Shown in pieces: positions 6,952-14,410 of a stretch of 48,220 bases of DNA (position 1 is the first letter of the stretch; each line of letters starts with the position of its first letter). A program made the position numbers and the translations under genes. The stretch is from Streptomyces humi (lineage in GTDB: Bacteria > Actinomycetota > Actinomycetes > Streptomycetales > Streptomycetaceae): positions 1 through 48,220 of the forward strand of contig NZ_LBMU02000019.1 of assembly GCF_001005085.2 (NCBI RefSeq). Direction: 5' to 3'. The notes under the pieces are model-generated. The model was not told where the DNA came from. It searched no databases and saw only the letters and a list, made by a program, of their open reading frames with translations.

Positions 6952-7965
6952 ATGGCAACCCGTGCCGTCGCCCGTCGTAAGACCGCCACTGGCGAGGCGG
7001 CCGACTCGGCAAGCAGTGTTCGCGCCCGTGGCGTCCGCAGCCACACCGGCGAGATCGCCGACCGTGACCTGGTCGGCATGTACCTCGACGAGATCGCGCG
7101 CACACCGCTGCTCGACGCGGCCAAGGAGGTCGAGCTGTCCCAGGCCGTGGAAGCGGGAGTGTTCGCGCGGCAGGTCCTCGACGGCGAGGAGGAGTCCGCG
7201 TCGGACGCCACCCGCGAGGAGCTGGAGGCGCTCGTCGCCGAAGGTGAGCGTGCGAAGGACATCTTCATCCGCTCCAACCTCCGCCTGGTCGTGGCTGTCG
7301 CCCGACGCTACCCGCGCAGCGGTCTGCCCCTGCTCGACCTGATCCAGGAGGGCAACGCCGGCCTGGTGCGCGCCGTCGAGAAGTTCGACTACCGCAAGGG
7401 CTTCAAGTTCTCCACGTACGCCACCTGGTGGATCCGTCAGGCGATCACCCGTTCCATCGCGGACCAGTCCCGGACCATCCGGCTCCCCGTCCACCTGGTG
7501 GAGGAGCTCGGCCGGATCCGCCGTGTCCAGCGCGAGTTCAACCGGGAGAACGGGCGCGACCCGGAGCCCGCCGAGATCGCCGCCGAGCTCGGCTCCACGC
7601 CGGAGCGCGTCACCGACGTCCTCGACTGGGCCCGTGACCCGGTCTCGCTGAACATGTCGGTGGACGACGAGGGCGACACCCAGTTCGGTGACCTCCTGGA
7701 GGACACGTCGGCGGTCAGCCCCGAGCAGTCCGTCCTGACCCTGCTGCGCAGTGAGGAGCTGGACGACCTGATCGGCCGTCTGGACCAGCGCACGGCGTCG
7801 ATCATCAAGATGCGGTACGGCATCGAGGACGGCCGGGAGCGCACGCTGACGGAGGTCGGCAAGGAGCACGGGCTGACCCGTGAGCGGATCCGCCAGATCG
7901 AGAAGCACGCCCTGCTGGAGCTGAAGAAGCTGGCCCGTTCCACCGGGTTCGAACCGGCGGCGTAA
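6952..7965 (+). CDS. hrdD: RNA polymerase principal-like sigma factor HrdD
   Basis: A 337-aa sigma-70 group 2 factor that directs RNA polymerase to -10/-35 promoters. Region 1.2 (DLVGMYLDEIARTPLL, about residues 39-54), region 2 (LIQEGNAGLVRAVEKFDYRKG and FSTYATWWIRQAITRSIADQ), region 3 and region 4 (LTEVGKEHGLTRERIRQIEKHALLELK) are all intact. There is no long acidic region 1.1, which separates it from HrdB. Length and sequence fit HrdD of Streptomyces. The ATG has GGGAG upstream. From memory, the S. coelicolor hrdD gene is also followed by a TetR gene, as here. HrdD is dispensable in S. coelicolor. The SigR-type promoter upstream links it to thiol-oxidative stress. Confidence 0.95.
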   Translation: MATRAVARRKTATGEAADSASSVRARGVRSHTGEIADRDLVGMYLDEIARTPLLDAAKEVELSQAVEAGVFARQVLDGEEESASDATREELEALVAEGERAKDIFIRSNLRLVVAVARRYPRSGLPLLDLIQEGNAGLVRAVEKFDYRKGFKFSTYATWWIRQAITRSIADQSRTIRLPVHLVEELGRIRRVQREFNRENGRDPEPAEIAAELGSTPERVTDVLDWARDPVSLNMSVDDEGDTQFGDLLEDTSAVSPEQSVLTLLRSEELDDLIGRLDQRTASIIKMRYGIEDGRERTLTEVGKEHGLTRERIRQIEKHALLELKKLARSTGFEPAA

Positions 7966-8014
7966 GGAAGTGCGGCGGTGAGGGGGAGACGAGGGGAATG
8001 CGTGGACGTGGGGC

Positions 8015-8036
8015 TCGCGCGCCTGGGGGCGCGCGA
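8015..8036 (+). terminator. Terminator hairpin after hrdD
   Basis: TCGCGCGCC and GGCGCGCGA form a perfect 9-bp stem with a TGGG loop, 50 bp past the hrdD stop. There is no T-run, as is common for Streptomyces terminators. Confidence 0.65.
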
Positions 8037-8423
8037 CGTTCCACTCACCCTCGCCGCGTGCGCCGGGTGGCGAAAGACGGCGCAAACATGGCGCGGTACC
8101 GCCGCTTCAGGACCCGTGCGCAGGGAACAACCATTCTGCACCGGGGCGAATCGTTCCGGCAGACCGCGTCACTGCCCGACCGCCTCTCCAACCACCTCTT
8201 CGACGGCCCTCGACGACCTCTGAAGAACCCCATTGAGCCACGTCCCGACGCAACATCCCCCCCCCGGCGCCGGGACTTTCCCAGAGCCGGGCTCTGGCGC
8301 CCATCCCCCCCGGGCGCCGGAGCCCGGTTCCATGTGTTCCGCGGGTCCGCCGGGCGTGGATTCTCCCCGGCATGACGGAACGGTGGCCCACCCCGTACCT
8401 GAACCACGGGGTGAACCACCGGA
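8037..8423. other. Gene-free spacer with strong dyads
   Basis: I see no convincing gene between the hrdD terminator and the tetR operator; the open frames here lack codon bias and ribosome sites. The stretch contains the compact palindrome CCAGAGCC-G-GGCTCTGG at 8281-8297, flanked by GGCGCC repeats. It may be a second terminator or a regulatory structure. Confidence 0.4.
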
Positions 8424-8438
8424 TGGCAGATTCTGCCA
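8424..8438. promoter_or_regulatory. Perfect palindrome, probable TetR operator
   Basis: TGGCAGATTCTGCCA is a 7+1+7 perfect palindrome centred 28 bp before the GTG start of the TetR gene. It would overlap the -35/-10 region of a leaderless or short-leader transcript, so autorepression is the natural reading. Confidence 0.65.
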
Positions 8439-8458
8439 CAGCGGCATAGCCTGCCGAG

Positions 8459-9157
8459 GTGAGCACCCCCCGCACCACCGGCACCACCGGCACCACTGGC
8501 AACGCCCCTGAGCAGTACCCTCCCGCCGCCTCCCTGACGGAGCGGCGCAAGGCCGAGACCCGGATGGAGATCGCCCGGGCCGCCGCGGGCCTCTTCGTAA
8601 GGCACGGTCTGCGGGCCACCCGCGCCGAGGACATCGCGCAGGCCGCGGGCATCGCCCCGCGCACGTTCTACCGTTACTTCGCGACCAAGGAGGAGGCCGT
8701 CGCCCCGCTCTACGCGGCGGGCGCCCGGCGCTGGGCGGAGGCGGTGCGGTCCGCGCCGGCGGCCCTCTCCGTACCCGAGGCCCTCGAACACGCCGTGCAC
8801 CACACGCTCACCCCGGGCGCCGGTGTCTCGGCGGCCTCCTGGGAGTGGGTCCGCACCCTGATCCACCTGGCCGAGACCAGCCCGGCGCTGCGGAAGGTGT
8901 GGGCGGAGGTGTGCCAGTCCGCGGAGGACCTGCTGGCCGCGATCCTGGCGGAGCGCACCTCGAACGCGAAGGACGACGTCGCTCCGACCCCCCGGCTCCG
9001 CTTCACGGCGGCGGTGGCCGGCGCGGCGGTACGGGTGGCGGTGCAGTCCTGGGCGGCGGGCACGGCACCGCCGTCGGGGGAGCGGGGCCCCGGCGCGCTC
9101 GCGCTGCGCAACCTGGAGGCGCTGCGACGGTTCGACTGGGAGGACGGCAAGGACTGA
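8459..9157 (+). CDS. TetR-family regulator downstream of hrdD
   Basis: A 232-aa TetR regulator. The DNA-binding domain spans about residues 28-75 and includes RATRAEDIAQAAGIAPRTFY; the C-terminal domain is helical. The GTG start overlaps GAGG, leaving no room for a normal ribosome site, so the transcript may be leaderless; CATAGC at 8445 could be the -10. From memory, the S. coelicolor gene in this position (SCO3201) blocks antibiotic production and sporulation when overexpressed; orthology is inferred from position and sequence type only. The N-terminus carries a short Thr/Gly repeat (TTGTTGTTG). Confidence 0.9.
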   Translation: MSTPRTTGTTGTTGNAPEQYPPAASLTERRKAETRMEIARAAAGLFVRHGLRATRAEDIAQAAGIAPRTFYRYFATKEEAVAPLYAAGARRWAEAVRSAPAALSVPEALEHAVHHTLTPGAGVSAASWEWVRTLIHLAETSPALRKVWAEVCQSAEDLLAAILAERTSNAKDDVAPTPRLRFTAAVAGAAVRVAVQSWAAGTAPPSGERGPGALALRNLEALRRFDWEDGKD

Positions 9158-9228
9158 CGACGCCTCACCCCACGTCCGGCCCACCACCCCACCCCCGTTC
9201 CCGGCACCGCCCCCGGGGCGCCACCCCG

Positions 9229-9324
9229 GCGCAACCACCCCCGCCGGGGCGCCACCCTCTGCGCAACCACCCCCGCCGGGGCGCCACCCTCTGCGCAACC
9301 ACCCCTCCCCAGGGCGCACCCGCC
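9229..9324. repeat. 32-bp tandem repeat, three copies
   Basis: Copies start at 9229, 9261 and 9293, each with GCGCAACCACCCC and GCCGGGGCGCCACCCT; the third is degenerate. They occupy the spacer between the convergent tetR and WYL genes. No gene is seen in the spacer. Confidence 0.85.
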
Positions 9325-9330
9325 CCCGGC

Positions 9331-9402
9331 TCACGCCTCCTCGCCGGCCTGGGTCACGTCCCCTCGCCGGCCTGGCTCACGCCCCTCGCCGGCCCGGCTC
9401 AG
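9331..9402. repeat. 22-23-bp repeat forming the 3' end of the WYL gene
   Basis: On the minus strand, units of 22, 23 and 23 bp share TGAGCC(A/G)GGCCGGCGAGG and run up to the stop codon at 9331-9333. Each unit has a TGA; the first two are read through out of frame, and the stop falls at the start of the next copy. The array therefore encodes the C-terminal tail of the protein. Confidence 0.75.
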
Positions 9403-10347
9403 TCGGCCTCCCAACTCCCGCACGCACGAGACCAGTTCCGGTGGCTCCCGTACCGTGAACTCGCACCGCGCCATCACCAGCCGCACCGCCAGCCACTCCA
9501 CCGGATCCCCGGTGGCCCCCCGGACGACACACCGGCCGCCGTCCCCTTCGCTCACCGGCGTCCCCAGCCACGCCGGCAGCCGGGCCGACACCTCCTCCAC
9601 CGACCCCGCGAAGGCGACCACGAACTCGTACGTCTCCTGCTGCCGTTGGATCGACCGCCGCAGGAACTCCGCCGCGCTCCCGGTCGGCAGCTCGCGCGGG
9701 GTGAACCGCGCCCCGGTCGCGAACGGCTCGCTCACCCGGTCGACCCGGAACGTCCGCCAGTCGGCGCGGTCCAGGTCGTACGCCACGAGGTACCAGCGCC
9801 GTCCGGTCGACACCAGCCGGTACGGCTCGGCCTGCCGCCGGGTCTCGCTGCCGTCCGCCGCCCGGTAGCCGAACCGCAGCCGCTCCCGCCCCGCGACCGC
9901 CGAGGCCATCACGGTCAGCGTCTCCGGCGCGATGCTCGCCCCGTCACCGATGGTCAGCGGGGTGGTCGCGGCCTGGAGCGTGGACACCCGGTGCCGCAGC
10001 CGGGCCGGCAGCACCTGCTCCAGCTTCGCCAGCGCCCGCACCGACGCCTCGTCCACCCCGGCCACGGCGTGCCCGGCACCGGCCCGCAGCCCGACCGCGA
10101 TGGCCACCGCCTCCTCGTCGTCGAGGAGCAGCGGCGGCATCGCCTTGCCGGCCACCAGCCGGTACCCGCCGTCGGACCCCATGCTGGCCTCCACGGGATA
10201 CCCCAGCTCCCGGAGCCGGTCGATGTCGCGCCGCACGGTACGCCGGGACACCCCGAGCCGGTCGGCCAGCTCACCGCCGGGCCATTCACGGGGCGTCTGG
10301 AGCAGGGACAGCAACTGGAGGAGCCGGGCCGGAGTGTCCGTCGTCAT
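9331..10347 (-). CDS. YafY-type WYL-domain transcriptional regulator
   Basis: A 338-aa regulator with an N-terminal HTH_11/DeoR-like winged helix (ADRLGVSRRTVRRDIDRL, about residues 27-45). A WYL ligand-binding domain follows at about residues 145-225, with GRRWYLVAYDLDRADWRTF as its core, and then a C-terminal extension domain. ATG 10347 begins the conserved region; the frame upstream is non-coding in character. The protein is divergent from an MFS pump, whose start is only about 60 bp away, so the promoters must overlap and control of the pump is likely. The last 20 or so residues are encoded by a DNA tandem repeat and are probably not functional. Confidence 0.9.
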   Translation of the reverse strand: MTTDTPARLLQLLSLLQTPREWPGGELADRLGVSRRTVRRDIDRLRELGYPVEASMGSDGGYRLVAGKAMPPLLLDDEEAVAIAVGLRAGAGHAVAGVDEASVRALAKLEQVLPARLRHRVSTLQAATTPLTIGDGASIAPETLTVMASAVAGRERLRFGYRAADGSETRRQAEPYRLVSTGRRWYLVAYDLDRADWRTFRVDRVSEPFATGARFTPRELPTGSAAEFLRRSIQRQQETYEFVVAFAGSVEEVSARLPAWLGTPVSEGDGGRCVVRGATGDPVEWLAVRLVMARCEFTVREPPELVSCVRELGGRLSRAGEGREPGRRGDVTQAGEEA

Positions 10348-10409
10348 GCGGACGAGGATGCCGTACCAGTAGGACAGGATCTGGCCTAATGCACGACTAC
10401 GGTGCTGAC

Positions 10410-12002
10410 ATGACTTCCACGGACACCAGCGCCCCGCAGGGGCGTGGGGAACTGCGCGACCAGCCACACGCGACCGGCACCCGACGGCACGCACCCGCCC
10501 CCACGGCGCTCCCCGAACCCCCGCCGGACCGGACCCGCTGGCTGGCCCTGGCCATCGTCATGACCGCCGCCTTCATGGACCTCGTCGACGTCACGATCGT
10601 CAACATCGCGATCCCCTCCATCCAGCGGGACGCCGGTGCCTCCTTCAGCCAGATCCAGTGGATAACCGCCGGTTACGCCCTCGCCTTCGCGGCCGGCCTG
10701 ATCACCGGCGGTCGTCTCGGAGACATTCACGGCCGTAAACGACTGTTCCTCGTCGGCGTCGCGGGCTTCACCCTCGCCTCGGCCCTGTGCGGCTTCGCCG
10801 CCGACCCCGGGATGCTGGTCGCCGCCCGCATCTTGCAGGGCGCCATGGCGGCGATGATGGTCCCGCAGGTCCTGTCGATCGTGCACGCCACCTTCCCCGC
10901 CCACGAACGCGGCAAGGTGTTCGGCCTGTTCGGTGCGATCGTCGGGCTGGGCGCGGTCTCCGGCCCGCTGCTCGGCGCCCTGCTCACCGAGTGGAACCTG
11001 TTCGGACTCGAATGGCGCCCGATCTTCCTGATCAACCTCCCGGTGGGCATCGCGGCGCTGCTCCTGGGCCGCCGTTACATCGGCGAATCCAGGGCTCCGC
11101 GCGCCCTGAAACTGGACCTCGTCGGCGTCGCCCTGGTCACCCTCGGCCTGCTGATGCTGCTCTACCCGCTGACCCGCGGCCGCGAGCTGGGCTGGCCGCT
11201 GTGGGGGTACGCGTCGATGGCCGGCGCGCTCGTCGTCTTCGGCGTCCTGGTCGCGTACGAACGCCGGAAGGCCGCCGCCGACGGCTCCCCGCTCATCGAG
11301 ACGTCCCTGTTCACCGTGAAGAGCTTCGCCGCGGGCATCGCCGTCCAGACCGTCTTCGGTGTCGCGCTCGGTGTCTTCTTCCTGGTCTGGACGCTGTACA
11401 TGCAGATCGGCCTCGGCTGGACCCCGCTGCACGCCGGGCTCACGGGAGTGCCGTTCTCCATCGCGGTGTCGGTGGCCGCCGGTATGTCCGTGCAGAAGCT
11501 GGTCCCGCGGTTCGGCCGCGGGGTGCTCCAGGCCGGCGCCCTGCTGATGGCCCTCGGGGTGCTGGTCTACATCTGGGAGTCGCACCGCTACGGCCTCGCC
11601 ATCACCTCCTGGCAGATGGCGCTGCCCCTGGTCGTGATGGGGGTGGGCATGGGCCTGATCGTCGCCCCGCTGACCGACGCGGTGCTGTCGGAGGTGCCGC
11701 GCGAGCACGCCGGTTCCGCCTCCGGCCTGATCAACACCGTGCAGCAGATGGGCAACGCGCTCGGGCTCGGCCTGGTCTCGGTCGTCTTCTTCGGTGTCAT
11801 CGGCGACCGGCTGACCCCGGCCCAGGTCGGCCCGGCCTTCGCGCACGCCTTCCAGCACGCGCTGCTCTGGGTGGCCGCCGTGCTGGCCGTGATCTTCCTG
11901 CTGATGTTCGCCCTGCCGAAGCGCCCGGCGCGGCACCTGGAGGCGGGCGCGGTGGACGAACCGGAGCCGTCGCCGGAGTCGGAGGCCGCACTCGTCCACT
12001 GA
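10410..12002 (+). CDS. DHA2-family MFS exporter
   Basis: A 530-aa exporter with about 14 predicted membrane segments. MDLVDVTIVNIAIPSIQ (motif D1) and GGRLGDIHGRKR (motif A) place it in the DHA2 drug:H+ antiporter family. ARILQGAMAAMMVPQVLSIV and GPLLGALL (motif C region) are present. ATG 10410 is preferred over ATG 10389, which lies in a stretch resembling a -10 box (CCTAAT). It is divergent from the WYL regulator and ends with a very strong terminator. It is not the same gene as the first MFS pump in this window and has its own regulator type. Substrate unknown. Confidence 0.9.
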   Translation: MTSTDTSAPQGRGELRDQPHATGTRRHAPAPTALPEPPPDRTRWLALAIVMTAAFMDLVDVTIVNIAIPSIQRDAGASFSQIQWITAGYALAFAAGLITGGRLGDIHGRKRLFLVGVAGFTLASALCGFAADPGMLVAARILQGAMAAMMVPQVLSIVHATFPAHERGKVFGLFGAIVGLGAVSGPLLGALLTEWNLFGLEWRPIFLINLPVGIAALLLGRRYIGESRAPRALKLDLVGVALVTLGLLMLLYPLTRGRELGWPLWGYASMAGALVVFGVLVAYERRKAAADGSPLIETSLFTVKSFAAGIAVQTVFGVALGVFFLVWTLYMQIGLGWTPLHAGLTGVPFSIAVSVAAGMSVQKLVPRFGRGVLQAGALLMALGVLVYIWESHRYGLAITSWQMALPLVVMGVGMGLIVAPLTDAVLSEVPREHAGSASGLINTVQQMGNALGLGLVSVVFFGVIGDRLTPAQVGPAFAHAFQHALLWVAAVLAVIFLLMFALPKRPARHLEAGAVDEPEPSPESEAALVH

Positions 12003-12018
12003 CCATCCGTCCGACCTC

Positions 12019-12060
12019 CGACGAGGGGCCCCGCACCGCGAGGTGCCGGGCCCCTCGTCG
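12019..12060 (+). terminator. Strong terminator after the MFS gene
   Basis: CGACGAGGGGCCC pairs perfectly with GGGCCCCTCGTCG (13 bp). Inside it a further GCACC/GGTGC stem closes a GCGA loop. The hairpin begins 17 bp past the stop codon. Confidence 0.88.
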
Positions 12061-12137
12061 CACGCGTCCTGAGCCGGCCGTGCGCGGGTCCGTAAACGAC
12101 TGGAAGTCCGATCGTGCCCGTTTGAGGTCCGAACCTG

Positions 12138-12166
12138 TTTACTTTCCGGAAATCCCGGCGTAGCCT
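12138..12166 (+). promoter_or_regulatory. Candidate promoter of the fru operon with internal palindrome
   Basis: TTTACT (12138-12143), a 17-base spacer and TAGCCT (12161-12166) form a plausible vegetative promoter about 140 bp before fruR. The 10-bp palindrome TTTCCGGAAA (12143-12152) lies in the spacer and could be an operator for FruR or another regulator. Confidence 0.4.
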
Positions 12167-12221
12167 CCGAGTGAAACCACAAGTTCGGGCATGGATCGGA
12201 CACAGTCGGACCCGGCCGGAC

Positions 12222-12285
12222 ATCGAGTGGACGTCGTATCGAGTGGACGACGTATCGAGTGGACGTCGTATCGAGTGGACGCATC
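12222..12285. repeat. 16-bp tandem repeat in the fruR leader
   Basis: Four copies of ATCGAGTGGACGTCGT start at 12222, 12238, 12254 and 12270 and end 23 bp before the fruR start. They lie downstream of the likely promoter, so they would be in the 5' untranslated leader or act as a phased operator array. Confidence 0.85.
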
Positions 12286-12307
12286 GCTGGAGCGGAGGCG
12301 CAGGGGC

Positions 12308-13069
12308 ATGTACGCACCGGAGCGGCAGCAGGAGATCCTCCGGCTCGCCCGTGACGGCGGCCGGGTGGACGTCGTGTCGCTCGCCGAGGAGTTCCAGGTC
12401 ACGCAGGAGACGATCCGCCGCGACCTGAAAGCCCTCGACCGCGCCGGCCTGGTCCGCCGGGTGCACGGCGGTGCCATACCGGCCGGGCGCCTCGACTTCG
12501 AGCCCGACCTCGCCGAACGCGAGTCCACCTCGGCCGACGAGAAGGACCGCATCGCCAAGGCCGCCGTCCCGGAGCTGCCCACCGAGGGCACCCTGATCCT
12601 GGACGCCGGCACGACGGTCGCCCGGCTCGCCGCGGCCATCCCACTGGAGGCGAACCTCACGGTCGTCACCCACAGCCTGCCGATCGCGGCCCGCCTCGCC
12701 GACCACCCGGGCATCCAGCTCCACCTCGTCGGAGGGCGCGTACGGCACCGTACGCGCGCCGCCGTGGACGCCTGGGCGCTGCGCGCGTACGGCGAGATCC
12801 GCGCCGACGTCCTCTTCGTCGCCGCCAACGGCTTCTCCGCCGAGCAGGGCCTGACCACCCCCGACCTCGCCGAGGCCGCGGTCAAGCGGGCCGCCGTTGC
12901 GGCCGCCCGCCGGGTGGTCCTGCTCGCCGACTCCGCCAAGCACGGCCAGGAACACTTCGCCCGCTTCGGCGCCCTGGGCGACGTGGACCTGCTGATCACG
13001 GACACCGGACTGACCCCCGAGGACGCCGCCGCCATCGAGCGCGGCGGCACGGAAGTAGTACGAGCATGA
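12308..13069 (+). CDS. fruR: DeoR-family fructose operon repressor
   Basis: A 253-aa DeoR-type regulator. The N-terminal winged helix opens with MYAPERQQEILRLARDGG and includes VTQETIRRDLKALDRAGLVRRVHGGA, which is diagnostic of the family. The DeoRC sugar-phosphate sensor domain carries ILDAGTTVARLA and the C-terminal VLLADSAKHG. ATG 12308 has GGAGG 9 bases upstream; the open frame starting at 12191 is made of the tandem repeats. It overlaps fruK by 4 bases (ATGA), so the two are translationally coupled. Context indicates control of the fructose PTS operon in response to fructose 1-phosphate. Confidence 0.93.
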   Translation: MYAPERQQEILRLARDGGRVDVVSLAEEFQVTQETIRRDLKALDRAGLVRRVHGGAIPAGRLDFEPDLAERESTSADEKDRIAKAAVPELPTEGTLILDAGTTVARLAAAIPLEANLTVVTHSLPIAARLADHPGIQLHLVGGRVRHRTRAAVDAWALRAYGEIRADVLFVAANGFSAEQGLTTPDLAEAAVKRAAVAAARRVVLLADSAKHGQEHFARFGALGDVDLLITDTGLTPEDAAAIERGGTEVVRA

Positions 13070-14046
13070 GCACCACGAACAGCACGAGCGGTACGGGCAT
13101 GATCCTCACCGTCACCCCCAACCCCTCCCTCGACCGCACCTACGAGGTCCCCGCCCTGGAGCGCGGCGAGGTCAACCGCGCCACCGGCGAACGCATGGAC
13201 CCCGGCGGCAAGGGCGTGAACGTCTCCCGTGCCGTCGCCGCGGCCGGACGGCGCACGGTCGCCGTGCTGCCGCTGGGGGGTGCGCCGGGGGCGCTGGTCG
13301 CCGATCTGCTCGACGCGCAGGGCATCGAGGTCGCGCCGGTCCCGGTCGCCGGGGCCACCCGCTCCAACATCGCCCTCGCGGAGTCCGACGGGGTGCTCAC
13401 CAAGATCAACGCGCCCGGTCCGGAACTCTCAGCCGAGGAGCAGGAACTCCTCCTCGACACCGTGCGCGAGCAGTCCCGCGACGCCGACTGGATCGCCTGC
13501 TGCGGCAGCCTGCCCCGCGGGCTCGCGCCCTCCTGGTACGCCGATGTCGTCGCCCGGGCGCACGCCGGGGGAGCGCGGATCGCGCTGGACACCTCGGGGC
13601 GCGCGCTGCTCGAGGCGCTGCGTGAGTGCCCGGACGTGGTGAAGCCGAACGCCGAGGAACTCGCGGAAGCCGTCGGCCGCCCCCTGGCGACCGTAGGCGA
13701 CGCCCTGAAGGCGGCCGAGGAACTGCGGGGCATGGGCGCCCGCGCCGTGCTCGCCAGCCTGGGCGCCGACGGCCAGCTCCTCGTGGAGGACACCGGCGCC
13801 TGGTTCGCGAGCGCCCGCGTGGACGCCGTCCGCAGCAACGTGGGCGCCGGCGACTCCTCCCTCGCCGGCTTCCTCATCGCCGGCGGCAGCGGCCCGAAGG
13901 CCCTCGCCTCCGCCGTCGCCCACGGCGCTGCCGCCGTCCAGCTGCCCGGCAGCGTGATGCCCACCCCGGCCGACCTGGACCCCTCGGCGGTGACCGTCAC
14001 CGACCGCGTCCCCGTCGACCGCGAACTGACGGAGCCGGTGTCATGA
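13066..14046 (+). CDS. fruK: 1-phosphofructokinase
   Basis: A 326-aa PfkB-family kinase that phosphorylates fructose 1-phosphate to fructose 1,6-bisphosphate. TVTPNPSLDRTYEV near the N-terminus and GGKGVNVSRA (about residues 47-56) are typical. The C-terminal GAGDSSLAGF motif contains the catalytic base Asp263. It starts at ATG 13066 within the fruR stop codon; Met12 is an alternative and is where homology begins. Between its stop and fruA lies an unusual 364-base spacer filled with tandem repeats. Confidence 0.95.
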   Translation: MSTTNSTSGTGMILTVTPNPSLDRTYEVPALERGEVNRATGERMDPGGKGVNVSRAVAAAGRRTVAVLPLGGAPGALVADLLDAQGIEVAPVPVAGATRSNIALAESDGVLTKINAPGPELSAEEQELLLDTVREQSRDADWIACCGSLPRGLAPSWYADVVARAHAGGARIALDTSGRALLEALRECPDVVKPNAEELAEAVGRPLATVGDALKAAEELRGMGARAVLASLGADGQLLVEDTGAWFASARVDAVRSNVGAGDSSLAGFLIAGGSGPKALASAVAHGAAAVQLPGSVMPTPADLDPSAVTVTDRVPVDRELTEPVS

Positions 14047-14060
14047 ACGCATATACGGCC

Positions 14061-14177
14061 GCTACGACCGCTACAGCCGCTACGACCGCTACAGCCGTTA
14101 CGACCGCTACGGCCGTTACGACCGCTACGGCCGTTACGACCGCTACGGCCGTTACGACCGCTACGGCCGTTACGGCC
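14061..14177. repeat. 18-bp tandem repeat between fruK and fruA
   Basis: Six full units of GTTACGACCGCTACGGCC (first two with small changes) start at 14061, 14079, 14097, 14115, 14133 and 14151, plus a half unit to 14177. The ACGGCCGT core is self-complementary, so the RNA can fold. The repeats lie in an open frame of 123 codons (14043-14414) whose ATG overlaps the fruK stop and whose TGA overlaps the fruA ATG. It would encode an Ala/Thr repeat followed by an Arg/Pro-rich stretch. I do not call it a gene, but translation through it could couple fruK to fruA. Confidence 0.9.
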
Positions 14178-14410
14178 GCTCGTACCGTCGCGCTCCGCCC
14201 CGCAGCCGCCCGCCGACGACCCGTCCAGGAGCGGCGAGGTCCCTCGTTACTCGCCGCGCCCACGGGCCGTCGGGGCACCCTGAGCCGCCCCGCCGTCCCC
14301 GGGAGGCGGGGCTTCCCCGGTCCCGTCTCCCACCCAGCCCCCCACGGCACCCCCGTCCCCACCCCCGCCCACCCCACACTCCGGGCGATACGCGTGCATA
14401 GGAGCCCGCG

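Noticed and set aside
7978..8375. Two plus-strand open frames after hrdD
   Set aside because: They cross a terminator hairpin and lack ribosome sites and third-position GC bias.
14061..14177. CRISPR-like regular repeats between fruK and fruA
   Set aside because: Units are directly adjacent without unique spacers, and no cas genes are nearby.
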